A stretch of 64,000 nucleotides of DNA from an uncultured Lachnospiraceae bacterium. GTDB taxonomy: Bacteria > Bacillota > Clostridia > Lachnospirales > Lachnospiraceae. The notes under the pieces were generated by a model. That model was not told the DNA's origin. It worked only from the letters and a program-made list of their open reading frames with translations, and did no database searches. The DNA is taken from assembly GCA_910583605.1 (NCBI GenBank), contig CAJTXN010000007.1, positions 78,423 to 142,422 of the forward strand, given 5' to 3'. Positions 32,840 to 42,316 of this stretch are shown here, one piece after another; position 1 is the stretch's first letter, and every line of letters starts with the position of its first letter. The position numbers and the translations under genes were made by a program.

Positions 32840-34219
32840 ATGAAGAAACAAAGGGAACATAAGTGGGCATTATCCACAACACAGATTATTGTGCTGGGAT
32901 TTCTGACTGCAATCATAATTGGAGGTTTTTTATTATCACTGCCGGTTTCCTCTGCCGACGGACACAGCGTACCGCTGCTGGATGCCATGTTTACCTCAAC
33001 CACATCCGTGTGCGTTACGGGTCTTGTTGTGGCGAATACATATGAACAGTGGAGCCGGTTCGGACAGGCAGTCATATTGCTGCTAATTCAGTGCGGGGGA
33101 CTTGGAATCGTAACATTTACCACATCATTTATGCTGATACTGGGAAGAAAGGTTACGCTGCGGGACAGACTTTTGATGCAGGATGCATACAATTTAAATA
33201 CACTGACCGGGCTGGTAAAGTTTACGAAAAAGGTAATTTTCGGCACTTTGATTGTGGAAAGTATCGGGGCGGTTCTGTATATGTTTACTTTCATACCGGA
33301 GTTCGGCTGGAAGGAAGGTATCTGGATATCTGTTTTTAATTCTGTATCTGCCTTTTGCAATGCCGGAATCGATATTATCGGTCCAAACAGTCTGGCGCCT
33401 TATGTTACCAATGTATCTGTTAATTTAATTACCATGGCACTGATCATACTGGGAGGAATCGGATTTATTGTATGGTGGGATATTCTGCATATGGCCGGTA
33501 AAGTGAAAAGAAAGGAAGTGCCGTCCGGAGCATTTTTTAACAGGCTGTCGCTGCATACCAAGATTGTTCTGACCACTACCCTGTGTCTGATCGGAATCGG
33601 CGCCCTGCTCATATTTATTCTGGAATTTAATAATCCGGAGACCATTGGAGGATTATCTTTTGGAGATAAGATTATGGCTTCCGCTTTTGAATCGGTTACT
33701 GCCAGAACGGCAGGATTTCTGACGTTTTCGCAAAAAGCAATGCGTGATTCTTCGGCACTGGTCTGTATGATATTGATGTTTATCGGAGGTTCCCCTGTGG
33801 GTACAGCCGGAGGGGTTAAAACTTCTACGTTTGCACTGGTGATCATTGCAGCCATGTCTGCGGTTAAGGGAAGCGAGCATGGTACTGCTTTTCGCAGAAG
33901 GCTCCATAACCGTACCATGAGAAAAGCGCTGGCGGTGATTCTGATCAGTTTTCTTGTTGTAATGTCGGCGACCATACTGCTGTCTACATTCTGCGGCGGA
34001 GAATTAACCGATGTAATGTTTGAAACTTTCAGTGCCATCGGTACCGCAGGACTGACAAGAGATTATACCGCATCCATGAATTCCATAGGAAAAATTATTA
34101 TAATGATATGTATGTATTTAGGACGCGTGGGTCCTATATCCATGGCTATTATATTTGGGTTTAAGAAAAATAAATATGGTCTGGCGGAATACCCAAGCGA
34201 GGATATTACCGTGGGATAA
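32840..34219 (+). CDS. ktrB: Potassium uptake channel subunit KtrB/TrkH
   Basis: 459 residues, the membrane pore of a Ktr potassium importer. The four filter repeats are visible: TSVCVTGL, SAFCNAGID, TARTAGF and GTAGLTRD, each at a pore loop between membrane helices. Start follows GAGAGAGG. It is followed 91 bases later by ktrA, its regulatory NAD/ATP-binding partner, in the same direction. Confidence 0.94.
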   Translation: MKKQREHKWALSTTQIIVLGFLTAIIIGGFLLSLPVSSADGHSVPLLDAMFTSTTSVCVTGLVVANTYEQWSRFGQAVILLLIQCGGLGIVTFTTSFMLILGRKVTLRDRLLMQDAYNLNTLTGLVKFTKKVIFGTLIVESIGAVLYMFTFIPEFGWKEGIWISVFNSVSAFCNAGIDIIGPNSLAPYVTNVSVNLITMALIILGGIGFIVWWDILHMAGKVKRKEVPSGAFFNRLSLHTKIVLTTTLCLIGIGALLIFILEFNNPETIGGLSFGDKIMASAFESVTARTAGFLTFSQKAMRDSSALVCMILMFIGGSPVGTAGGVKTSTFALVIIAAMSAVKGSEHGTAFRRRLHNRTMRKALAVILISFLVVMSATILLSTFCGGELTDVMFETFSAIGTAGLTRDYTASMNSIGKIIIMICMYLGRVGPISMAIIFGFKKNKYGLAEYPSEDITVG

Positions 34220-34310
34220 CCGATTATTATTTCTTGTAGAAACAGATTCGGTTTAAGTTTTGTGTAAATAAAAAATGCTGCGAAGGGCATTGGAAAGAGG
34301 AAGATTATTT

Positions 34311-34961
34311 ATGAAAAAATCATATGCGATTTTAGGACTGGGAAAATTTGGAGAAAGCGTTGCCATTGAACTGGCGCAGGCAGGGGCAGAAGTGCTTGCG
34401 GTGGATAAGGATGAGGAAAAAGTACATGAAGTGGCTTCCTATGTAACCTGTGCGATGAAGGCGGATGTCTGCGATGTGGAAACCATGGAATCTTTGGGAC
34501 TGTCCAATATGGACGGAGTCATCGTTGCCATTACAAGTAATCTGGATGCCAGCGTTATGGCCACTATTGTGGCAAAAGAAGCCGGCGTGCCCTTTATACT
34601 GGCAAAGTCGGCAGATCAGATTCATGCTACCGTACTGAAAAAAATAGGTGCGGATAAAGTAATTGTGCCGGAAAAGGAATCGGGAATGCGGGTAGCCAGA
34701 CTTTTACTGGCCGGTAATTTTACCGAATTTATTGAACTGTCAGATAAGGTTCGGATGATAGAGACGGCCGTAAAAGAGGAATGGATTGGGAAAACCCTGC
34801 GGCAGTTAAATCTTCGTCAGAAACAAAACCTGAATGTAGTCTGTGCCAGAAAGGGCGGGGAAATTGTTTTAAATCTGGATCCGGATATACCGCTGACCAA
34901 TGATTATTCCCTGATCGTTATTGTTGATAAGAAAAATATTGCCAGACTGATGGGAAAATAA
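34311..34961 (+). CDS. ktrA: Potassium uptake regulatory subunit KtrA/TrkA
   Basis: 216 residues: an N-terminal RCK domain with the nucleotide-binding GLGKFGESVAIELAQAG and a C-terminal RCK_C domain (from about residue 135). It forms the octameric ring that gates KtrB in response to ATP/ADP; c-di-AMP binding to RCK_C is known in Firmicutes. ATG 34311 follows AGAGGAAG; an in-frame ATG at 34275 would add 12 residues. Confidence 0.94.
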   Translation: MKKSYAILGLGKFGESVAIELAQAGAEVLAVDKDEEKVHEVASYVTCAMKADVCDVETMESLGLSNMDGVIVAITSNLDASVMATIVAKEAGVPFILAKSADQIHATVLKKIGADKVIVPEKESGMRVARLLLAGNFTEFIELSDKVRMIETAVKEEWIGKTLRQLNLRQKQNLNVVCARKGGEIVLNLDPDIPLTNDYSLIVIVDKKNIARLMGK

Positions 34962-35027
34962 ATATAGGAATATTTGAAAAAACGGGGAATAATATAATAG
35001 AAAGGTTATAAAAAAGGGAGATTTAAT

Positions 35028-36875
35028 ATGTGCGGTTTTGCGGGATTTTTTAATCCGTTTATGGATTTTAGAATGAATCAGACGGAAAATGAAAAAATTC
35101 TTAATGATATGTGTGCGGCTCTGTATCACCGGGGACCGGATGAAAACGGAAGTCTGCTTGCTAAAAATTATGGACTTGCACATACGAGACTGGCAATCAT
35201 AGATTTGGAAAACGGAAGCCAGCCCATGTGTACCGTTTGTGATGATAACAGATATTGCATTGTATATAACGGAGAACTATATAATACGGCGGAATTAAGA
35301 AAAGATTTGGAACAGAAGGGCAGAAAGTTTCAGACTACCTCGGATACGGAAGTAATTCTGATGGGATATATTGAATACGGAATAGATATTCTGAACAAAA
35401 TGAACGGTATTTTTGCATTCTGCATTGTAGATGAAAAGAAGGGTGAATGTTTTATTGCCAGAGACCAGGTGGGAGTAAAACCACTGTATTATTCGGTTTA
35501 TGATGATATTCTTGTGTTTGCATCGGAACCCAAGGGGATCTTTGCTTTTCCGTATATCCAGCCGGACATTGATATGGAAGGTCTGAATGAGGTACTGAGT
35601 CTGGGACCGGCAAAAACCTATGGAAAAGGTGTTTTTAAGAATGTTCATGAAGTCCGGCCGGGATATTTTCTGCGCTATGGATATGACGGTATTCGTGAAT
35701 ATCGTTATTGGTCAATAACGGCATATGAGCATGAAGAAAATTATGAAAAGACCGTGGAACATACCAGATTTCTTGTGACAGATGCAATTAAGCGGCAGAT
35801 GGTATCCGACGTACCAATTGCCACGTTTCTGTCCGGGGGCGTGGACAGCAGCATTGTTTCGGCGGTCTGTGCAGCGGAACTGAAGAAACAGGGCAAAAAA
35901 TTAGGTACGTTTTCCTTTGATTTTGTGGATAACAATAAATATTTCGTTGCAAATGCTTTTCAGCCTTCCCAGGATAGACCTTTTGTGGACATTATGGTAG
36001 ATTATATCCGGTCGGAACACCGGTATCTGGAGTGCAATAATGATGATTTATTTGAAAATCTGTTTCGCTCCGTAGATGTACGGGATATGCCGACGATGGC
36101 AGATGTGGATTCTTCCATGCTCTACTTCTGCGGCAGGGTAAAAAATTTTTATAAGGTGGTATTGACCGGGGAATGTGCCGATGAAATTTTCGGAGGCTAT
36201 CCGTGGTTTCACAAAGAGGAATGTTTTAAAGCCAAAACATTTCCATGGTCAATGGATATCACGGCGAGGCAGGCGGTGTTAAAAGACGAGATAATTGCAG
36301 AACTTCATATGGAACAGTATATCCGTGAAGCTTATGAAAATACCATACAGGAAACACCAAAACTTCCGGGAGAGGATGCCCATGAAGCAAGACGCAGGGA
36401 AATTTCCTATCTGAATATGAAGTGGTTTATGCAGACGCTGCTGGACCGGATGGACAGAACCAGTATGTATTCCGGTCTGGAAGCCAGAGTACCGTTTGCG
36501 GATATTCGGATCATTAATTATATGTATAATGTACCGTGGAGCATGAAATGCAGGAATCATGTGGAAAAGAGCCTGCTCCGGGAGGCGGCGGAGGGATTGC
36601 TGCCAAACGAAGTACTGTACAGAAAGAAAAGCCCGTATCCGAAAACCTATGACCCGGCATATGAAAAGAAGCTGGCGGATGCACTGACGGAAATAATTGA
36701 AGATGCATCTTCACCGGTACTGCAACTGGTGGATAAAAAGAAAGTCTATGATTTCATTCATCAGAAGAAAGATTACGGACGTCCGTGGTACGGACAGTTA
36801 ATGGCAGGACCTCAGATGCTGGCGTATCTGTTGCAGATTAATTACTGGATGAAGAAGTACAGATTAAGTATTTAA
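35028..36875 (+). CDS. asnB: Asparagine synthase (glutamine-hydrolysing)
   Basis: 615 residues. The N-terminal glutaminase begins MCGFAGF, with Cys at residue 2 as nucleophile. The synthetase domain has the pyrophosphate loop FLSGGVDSS at about residues 266-274. It makes asparagine from aspartate and glutamine in the cytoplasm. RBS GGGAG ahead. A 14-bp perfect terminator stem follows. Confidence 0.95.
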   Translation: MCGFAGFFNPFMDFRMNQTENEKILNDMCAALYHRGPDENGSLLAKNYGLAHTRLAIIDLENGSQPMCTVCDDNRYCIVYNGELYNTAELRKDLEQKGRKFQTTSDTEVILMGYIEYGIDILNKMNGIFAFCIVDEKKGECFIARDQVGVKPLYYSVYDDILVFASEPKGIFAFPYIQPDIDMEGLNEVLSLGPAKTYGKGVFKNVHEVRPGYFLRYGYDGIREYRYWSITAYEHEENYEKTVEHTRFLVTDAIKRQMVSDVPIATFLSGGVDSSIVSAVCAAELKKQGKKLGTFSFDFVDNNKYFVANAFQPSQDRPFVDIMVDYIRSEHRYLECNNDDLFENLFRSVDVRDMPTMADVDSSMLYFCGRVKNFYKVVLTGECADEIFGGYPWFHKEECFKAKTFPWSMDITARQAVLKDEIIAELHMEQYIREAYENTIQETPKLPGEDAHEARRREISYLNMKWFMQTLLDRMDRTSMYSGLEARVPFADIRIINYMYNVPWSMKCRNHVEKSLLREAAEGLLPNEVLYRKKSPYPKTYDPAYEKKLADALTEIIEDASSPVLQLVDKKKVYDFIHQKKDYGRPWYGQLMAGPQMLAYLLQINYWMKKYRLSI

Positions 36876-36889
36876 TGAAAAATGGTAAA

Positions 36890-36937
36890 GAAACAGGTGA
36901 TTGTGGAACATGGGTCTGCAATCACCTGTTTCTGTTT
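36890..36937 (+). terminator. Intrinsic terminator after asnB
   Basis: GAAACAGGTGATTG (36890-36903) pairs perfectly with CAATCACCTGTTTC (36919-36932), followed by TGTTTT. Confidence 0.85.
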
Positions 36938-36947
36938 TATAAGATTT

Positions 36948-37535
36948 TCAGAATGGCGAGCGGATAATCGGCTGAATTTGTTTTCCATCTAATGCCGATT
37001 CCAATGCCGGAATGATCAGGTCGGTGTGGGCAATCAGTGAATTTGGTTTCAGTTTGCAGTCGTCCTGTCCGAACGGAACGAAATACAGGTTTTTTATATT
37101 CATTAAGGAACCGATATTTTTGAAATTCATTCCCAATGCGTCGTTGGTAGAAAGGGAGATCACCACGGGAAGCTGGTTTCTTAAATGGCCTTTTGCGGCC
37201 ATTAATACCGGGGTATCGGTAATACCGTTTACCAGTTTTCCCATGGTGTTGCCGGTACATGGTGCGATTAATAAAATATCCAGTATTTTTTTGGGACCAA
37301 ATTTTTCGGCTTCCGCAATAGTATGAATGGCTTTATTTTTTGTAATGCTTTCGATGGCATTTACAAATTCGTCCGCTTTTCCGAACCGGGTATCTAAGGA
37401 ATAAGCATTAAATGAAAAAATAGGAATGACATTTACGTCTTCTTCCATCAAATGCATAAGTTCACCTTTTATTTTAGCGAAAGTACAAAAGGAACCGGTA
37501 ATTGCAAAACCGATTGTTTTACCAGATAAATTCAT
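36948..37535 (-). CDS. dpaB: Dipicolinate synthase subunit B
   Basis: 195 residues, a flavoprotein-like fold: KTIGFAITGSFCTF at the N-terminus, LLIAPCTGNTMGKLVNGITDTPVLMAAKGH in the middle. With DpaA it makes dipicolinic acid from dihydrodipicolinate in the mother cell; the product is stored in the spore core. AAGAGG lies ahead of the start. Second gene of a dpaAB operon, 23 bases after dpaA. Shows the host makes endospores. Confidence 0.94.
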   Translation of the reverse strand: MNLSGKTIGFAITGSFCTFAKIKGELMHLMEEDVNVIPIFSFNAYSLDTRFGKADEFVNAIESITKNKAIHTIAEAEKFGPKKILDILLIAPCTGNTMGKLVNGITDTPVLMAAKGHLRNQLPVVISLSTNDALGMNFKNIGSLMNIKNLYFVPFGQDDCKLKPNSLIAHTDLIIPALESALDGKQIQPIIRSPF

Positions 37536-37558
37536 AGATCCTCTTTTCCGCCATAAGG

Positions 37559-38380
37559 CTATACAATAGAATTATATATGATTTTTGCCGAGGTTTTCGG
37601 AGAATATTTTCCTGGTAAACCAAGGCAGAGATGGGCATTAATGCCAAGGGATTTACAAGCGTCAAAATCAGTTCCGCCGGGTTTTGAAGCAATATCAATA
37701 ATGGTTGTGTCTTTGTGGACATTATTTAATATATTTTCTGTCAATACCAGAGAAGGGATTGTATTGAAAATGAAATCATAATCACTCACATTTTTAGAGA
37801 GCTGATGAAAATTCATATAGCAATGTCCTGATTCATAAGCAAGGAGCTGCTGTGATTTTTTTCTGGCACAGACAGTCACTTTGGCATTCAGGCTTTTCAG
37901 CCGGTTTGCAATGGCAGAACCGCATTTTCCATATCCGAGTACAAGACAGCGGCTGGCATGAATATTAATGTCGCTGTGGGATATGGCTTCTGCAATGGTT
38001 CCTTCGGCAGTGGCAATTGAGTTGTTGAGTTCAAATGTATCATCATCCATAAAATCAATAAAAGCCACGCCTTTTTCCTGGCATTTATTTCGAAATGCTT
38101 CATTAAAACAGCCGCCGTAAAGGATATGATGGGAGTTTAACAGGGAAAGCAGTTCGCTGATGTTTATATCGCTTGTGTTTGAAAAAACAGTTCGTCTATC
38201 CTTTGAAAATGGAATAGGAAGAATAAGGATATCGGAATGGTCGATTCGTTCTTTTAATGAGGAATCGTCCGGCATTCCACAGACTCCGAATGTATTGATA
38301 TGATAGCCGTTATTTTCAAATTCTGCAGCAAGGTACCGCTGTCTTAAATCACCGCCGATAATACAGTAACGAAGGTTCAT
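37559..38380 (-). CDS. dpaA: Dipicolinate synthase subunit A
   Basis: 273 residues from ATG 38380 (MNLRYCIIGGDLRQRYLAAEF). It shows an N-terminal domain and a Rossmann domain with CLVLGYGKCGSAIANRL and TIIDIASKPGGTDFD. It is the dehydrogenase-like subunit of dipicolinate synthase. The longer frame up to 38470 runs across the predicted sigma-K promoter and transcript start, so the ATG at 38380 is preferred, with GAAAG ahead of it. Confidence 0.92.
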   Translation of the reverse strand: MNLRYCIIGGDLRQRYLAAEFENNGYHINTFGVCGMPDDSSLKERIDHSDILILPIPFSKDRRTVFSNTSDINISELLSLLNSHHILYGGCFNEAFRNKCQEKGVAFIDFMDDDTFELNNSIATAEGTIAEAISHSDINIHASRCLVLGYGKCGSAIANRLKSLNAKVTVCARKKSQQLLAYESGHCYMNFHQLSKNVSDYDFIFNTIPSLVLTENILNNVHKDTTIIDIASKPGGTDFDACKSLGINAHLCLGLPGKYSPKTSAKIIYNSIV

Positions 38381-38433
38381 CTTATCTTTCAAGATAACTT
38401 CACTCCCATCAGAAACTAAATCATTTACCATAA

Positions 38434-38460
38434 TAATATATGAATGGGAAAAGAGTTGGT
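38434..38460 (-). promoter_or_regulatory. Sigma-K-like promoter of dpaAB
   Basis: On the minus strand AC (38460-38459), 16 bases, CATATATTA (38442-38434), matching the mother-cell late sigma-K pattern AC-N16-CATAnnnTA. It lies about 50 bases ahead of dpaA. Confidence 0.65.
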
Positions 38461-38522
38461 GCTTGAACAATATATAAAATTAGAATATAATGTAGGAAAT
38501 CAAAACAGACCGGAGTGAGATT

Positions 38523-38855
38523 ATGACTTATTTAATTATATATGATGCCGTTCGAAAAAAAGCGGCAACCACACCGCCCAATATTTTAATCGGAAATGTG
38601 GAAATGGCAGCAGGGATTGGAATGGTTATGCATGAGGCGGGAATGGAATTTGATATTTCCGGTATAACGGAGCCGGAAATGATAAAAGTACGTTTTGAGG
38701 AATATTTGAAGAATATGGATTTGGACAAGCTTTCAGCGGAGTGCAGAATTATTGTGGAGCTGATAGAGCATTATCAGGTGAAACGGATGGTAAATGAAAA
38801 GATGAGGAATTTATTGGATTTGTGCGGGATGAAACAGGCGGACGAGGAAGATTGA
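38523..38855 (+). CDS. Hypothetical 110-residue protein
   Basis: Not recognised. No signal peptide or membrane helix. The N-terminus is hydrophobic with Gly/Met-rich stretches (NVEMAAGIGMVMHEAG), and the C-terminal half is helical and charged. A weak GGAGTGAG precedes the start. Transcribed away from dpaA and toward citrate synthase, with a terminator in between. Confidence 0.6.
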   Translation: MTYLIIYDAVRKKAATTPPNILIGNVEMAAGIGMVMHEAGMEFDISGITEPEMIKVRFEEYLKNMDLDKLSAECRIIVELIEHYQVKRMVNEKMRNLLDLCGMKQADEED

Positions 38856-38890
38856 CTAGAATTGTAAACATTACGGTTATTTATAAAAGA

Positions 38891-38950
38891 TAAGAGCCGT
38901 TTTCTATCACCATGCTTATTTAGGCAGGGGGAGAAAATGGCTCTTTTTTA
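38891..38950. terminator. Terminator between convergent genes
   Basis: AAGAGCC...TTTTCT pairs with GAGAAAA...GGCTCTT around a 25-base loop; T6 follows on the plus side and the minus side is also T-rich. Confidence 0.65.
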
Positions 38951-38968
38951 TTTCAAATAGTTTAAAAA

Positions 38969-40333
38969 TCAGCGTTCATTTAATGGTACATAATCAATAT
39001 GTTTTGCAACGCTCTTGTATGCCGGACGAATAATTTTACCAACATTGATTAACTCTTCAATACGATGAGCACTCCAGCCGGAAATACGTGCAATGGCAAA
39101 AATCGGGGTATACAGTTCCAATGGAAGTCCCAGCATCCGATATACAAAACCGCTGTAGAAATCAATATTGGCGCTGACCCCTTTGTAGATTTTACGCTCC
39201 TGGGCGATAACTTCCGGCGCCAGCCGTTCCACGATGGAATAGAGTTTGAATTCTTTATCCAGCCCTTTCTCGGCAGAAAGTTTTTCCACATATCGTTTCA
39301 GGACCCGGGCACGAGGATCGGATATGGAATAAACCGCATGACCCATACCATAGATCAGTCCGGCTTTGTCAAAGGCTTTTTTGTTCAGTAAATCGGACAG
39401 GTACTGTCTGATCTCTTCTTCGTCGTTCCAGTCTTTAATCTGTACCATCATATCATCAAACATCTGCATTACTTTTAAATTGGCTCCGCCGTGTTTCGGC
39501 CCTTTTAAGGAACCAAGGGAAGCTGCGATGGTAGAATATGTATCGGTTCCGGAGGAAGAAACCACATGAGTGGTAAATGTGGAATTATTTCCGCCGCCGT
39601 GGTCGGCATGGAGTACCAGCGCAATATCCAGAATTCTTGCCTCTAATTCCGTATATTTACTGTCCGGCCGCAACAGATGCAGAATATTCTCGGCAGTTGA
39701 CAGTTCCGGGTTTGGTGAGTGTATAAAAAGGCTCTGTCCGTCATGATAATGTTTATAAGCCTGATATCCGTATACGGATAATTGTGGAAATAATGCGATT
39801 AACTGCAGACATTGTCTGAGGACGTTTGGTATGGAGACATCATCTGCCGTCTCATCATAGGAATACAGGGTTAAAACACTTCTTGCTAGTGTGTTCATCA
39901 TATCCTGACTTGGTGCTTTCATAATAATATCCCGGACGAAACTGGTAGGCAGGGAACGATAATGTCCCAGTAAGGAGATGAAACTCTTAAGTTCTTCCGG
40001 TGTGGGAAGTTTGCCGAATAATAAGAGATAAGTGGTTTCTTCAAAGCCAAACCGTTTGTCAGCCACAAAACCGTTTACAAGTTCTTCAACATCGATTCCG
40101 CGGTAAAAAAGTTTTCCTTCACAAGGTATCATTTCGTTATCTACGGTTATGTAAGAACGTACTTCCGCAATTTCCGTAAGACCGGTCAGAACTCCTTTAC
40201 CATTTATATCACGAAGACCACGCTTAACCTCGTATTTTCCATAAAGTGTCGGGTCAATAGAACTGTTTTCTACACATAATTGTGAAAGTGCAGTAATTTC
40301 AGGTGTAATTTTTGAGTAGTTGTTTTCTGTCAA
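38969..40333 (-). CDS. gltA: Citrate synthase
   Basis: 454 residues. It condenses oxaloacetate with acetyl-CoA. Active-site motifs: VLHADHGGGNNSTFTTHVV and GPKHGGAN (His), GMGHAVYSISDPRA, and ANIDFYSG (Asp). A 2-methylcitrate synthase cannot be excluded from sequence alone. No aconitase or isocitrate dehydrogenase lies next to it. The leader contains palindromic repeats (40367-40435), so it is likely regulated. Confidence 0.92.
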   Translation of the reverse strand: MTENNYSKITPEITALSQLCVENSSIDPTLYGKYEVKRGLRDINGKGVLTGLTEIAEVRSYITVDNEMIPCEGKLFYRGIDVEELVNGFVADKRFGFEETTYLLLFGKLPTPEELKSFISLLGHYRSLPTSFVRDIIMKAPSQDMMNTLARSVLTLYSYDETADDVSIPNVLRQCLQLIALFPQLSVYGYQAYKHYHDGQSLFIHSPNPELSTAENILHLLRPDSKYTELEARILDIALVLHADHGGGNNSTFTTHVVSSSGTDTYSTIAASLGSLKGPKHGGANLKVMQMFDDMMVQIKDWNDEEEIRQYLSDLLNKKAFDKAGLIYGMGHAVYSISDPRARVLKRYVEKLSAEKGLDKEFKLYSIVERLAPEVIAQERKIYKGVSANIDFYSGFVYRMLGLPLELYTPIFAIARISGWSAHRIEELINVGKIIRPAYKSVAKHIDYVPLNER

Positions 40334-40366
40334 TGGAAAACCCCCTTCGCTATAGATATAAAATCA

Positions 40367-40435
40367 GATTTCATTTTATCATAAAATGAAATCCGTTTTT
40401 TCTATACGGATTTTATTTCACCATAAAATGAAATC
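40367..40435. repeat. Palindromic repeats in the citrate synthase leader
   Basis: GATTTCATTTTAT (40367-40379) and ATAAAATGAAATC (40381-40393) form a perfect 27-base palindrome with a one-base centre. A second ATAAAATGAAATC lies at 40423-40435, facing an imperfect GATTTTATTTCA (40409-40420). AAATCCGT/ACGGATTT pairs lie between them. These look like tandem repressor sites downstream of the promoter. Confidence 0.8.
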
Positions 40436-40450
40436 GATAATAACGCTTAC

Positions 40451-40479
40451 ATTTTACCATAAAAATGCGTTTGGAACAA
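40451..40479 (-). promoter_or_regulatory. Promoter of citrate synthase
   Basis: On the minus strand TTGTTC (40479-40474), 17 bases, TAAAAT (40456-40451). The leader from about 40444 contains all the palindromic repeats. Confidence 0.55.
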
Positions 40480-40574
40480 TAGATTTATTTTAAAATAATA
40501 TTAATAATGTATTGAATAATAGATATTTATATTGCCATGTGATAAAATTAGATTCGGAGTGATTTTCCGGCAGT

Positions 40575-41903
40575 ATGCCGAAAAGAAATAAAGAAAGGAA
40601 GACCCCGGAGCGTTCCGTGGATAAAGACAGACCAATGGATTTATTTGAATATATGAGAGAGACAAACCGTGACAATACATCACCGCTGGCTGCCCGGTTA
40701 AGGCCGGAGCGGCTGGAGGAGATAGTGGGTCAGAAGCATATTATTGGGGAAAATACCCTGCTTTACAGGGCAATTAAAGCGGACAAATTAAGTTCCGTGA
40801 TTTTTTACGGCCCGCCGGGAACCGGAAAGACTACGCTGGCAAAAGTGATTGCCAATACCACCCATGCGGATTTCAGGCAGATTAATGCAACCTCTGCCGG
40901 CAAGAAGGACATGGAGGAAGTTGTAAATAAAGCGAAGGACAATCTGGGAATGTATGGAAAAAAAACAATTTTATTTGTGGACGAGATTCACCGGTTTAAT
41001 AAGGGACAGCAGGATTATCTTCTGCCTTTTGTGGAAGACGGTACGGTAATATTAATCGGCGCAACCACGGAGAATCCTTATTTTGAGGTCAACAGTGCGC
41101 TGATTTCCCGCTCTACCATATTTGAACTGAAAGCATTAACGGAAGAAGATATCCGGACACTTCTGCTCCGGGCGATTCGGGATGAAGTAAAAGGAATGGG
41201 AGCCTATTCGGCGGAAATAGAAGACGAGGCATTGGAGTTTCTGGCCGATGCAGCAAGCGGCGATGCGAGAACCGCACTGAATGCATTGGAACTGGCCATA
41301 CTGACCACCCGGCGGTTAAGCGACGGGAAAATTCATATTACCGTTCAGGCAGCACAGGAATGTATTCAAAAAAGAAATCTGCGTTATGATAAAAACGGAG
41401 ATAACCATTATGACACCATATCGGCTTTTATCAAGAGCATGCGCGGCTCGGACCCGGATGCCGCCGTATATTATCTGGCCAGAATGCTGGAGGCAGGTGA
41501 AAGCGTAACGTTTATTGCAAGACGCATTATGATCTGTGCTGCGGAAGACGTGGGACTGGCAGACCCCAAGGCTCTGACCGTAGCTGTTTCAGCCGCTCAG
41601 GCCGCCCACTGGCTGGGTATGCCGGAGGCCAGAATACCGCTGGCGGAAGCGGCGCTTTATATCGCACGGGCGCCGAAAGATAATTCGGCCCATGATGCCA
41701 TAAATGCGGCAATGGACTTTGTAAGAACCCATCCGCCCTATCAGATACCGCCTTATTTAAAAGACAGCCATTATAAAGGTGCTGCAAAACTGGGGCGCGG
41801 GACCGGGTACAAATATCCCCATGATTATGAAGGACATTATGTGGAACAACAGTATCTGCCGGATGAAATCAGGGAGTATAAGTTCTTTGTGGAAAACCGC
41901 TGA
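40575..41903 (+). CDS. rarA: Replication-associated recombination protein A (RarA/MgsA AAA ATPase)
   Basis: 442 residues, clamp-loader-like ATPase acting at stalled forks. Walker A FYGPPGTGKTTLAKVIA, Walker B FVDEIHRFNKGQQDYLLP, sensor region LIGATTENPYFEVN, then the helical oligomerisation domain at the C-terminus. The first 20 residues (PKRNKERKTPERSVDKDRP) are a charged extension before the usual MDLFEYMRE start; translation from the ATG at 40635 is possible. Confidence 0.94.
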   Translation: MPKRNKERKTPERSVDKDRPMDLFEYMRETNRDNTSPLAARLRPERLEEIVGQKHIIGENTLLYRAIKADKLSSVIFYGPPGTGKTTLAKVIANTTHADFRQINATSAGKKDMEEVVNKAKDNLGMYGKKTILFVDEIHRFNKGQQDYLLPFVEDGTVILIGATTENPYFEVNSALISRSTIFELKALTEEDIRTLLLRAIRDEVKGMGAYSAEIEDEALEFLADAASGDARTALNALELAILTTRRLSDGKIHITVQAAQECIQKRNLRYDKNGDNHYDTISAFIKSMRGSDPDAAVYYLARMLEAGESVTFIARRIMICAAEDVGLADPKALTVAVSAAQAAHWLGMPEARIPLAEAALYIARAPKDNSAHDAINAAMDFVRTHPPYQIPPYLKDSHYKGAAKLGRGTGYKYPHDYEGHYVEQQYLPDEIREYKFFVENR

Positions 41904-41960
41904 AGAATTTTCATAACAGAGGGGGCGGGATAAAATAAAGTGGAAAGGTGGTAGATTAAT

Positions 41961-42278
41961 ATGCAGATTTCAAGTCGGTTTACACTGGCAATTCACATCT
42001 TTGCCTGTATAGACACGTTCGGAAGTGAGTATAAAGTAACCAGTGATTTTCTCGCAGGAAGCACCAATGTGAACCCTGTCATTATCCGGAAGATTCTGGG
42101 TCAGCTAAAAGGGGCAGGTTTGATTGAGGTGGCACAGGGAACCGGAGGTACCACTGTTGCCAAATCATTAAATGAAATAACTTTTTTTGATGTGTACCAC
42201 GCTGTGGAATGTGTTGAAAAGGGAGATTTGTTTCATTTTCACTTATTCCATTTGGAAATAGATCGTCAATTCCGGTAA
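41961..42278 (+). CDS. Rrf2-family transcriptional regulator, C-terminally truncated
   Basis: 105 residues against 130-150 normal. The winged helix is intact (VTSDFLAGSTNVNPVIIRKI, then GLIEVAQGTGGTTVAKS), as is the FDVYHAVECVEKGDLFHFH stretch. After that the sequence (LFHLEIDRQFR, stop) no longer follows the family, which should go on with a CPVG-type segment and a dimerisation helix. Probably a frameshift or deletion near 42235. No Fe-S Cys residues of the IscR type are seen. GGAAAGGTGG lies ahead of the start. It may still bind DNA poorly or not at all. Confidence 0.75.
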   Translation: MQISSRFTLAIHIFACIDTFGSEYKVTSDFLAGSTNVNPVIIRKILGQLKGAGLIEVAQGTGGTTVAKSLNEITFFDVYHAVECVEKGDLFHFHLFHLEIDRQFR

Positions 42279-42316
42279 AAGCGTCCGTTCAGCCGCTATA
42301 CAATCCATCGGCAACC

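Noticed and set aside
32556..32882. Minus-strand protein of 108 residues across tRNA-Leu
   Set aside because: It spans the tRNA gene and the ktrB promoter, so it is not a real coding region.
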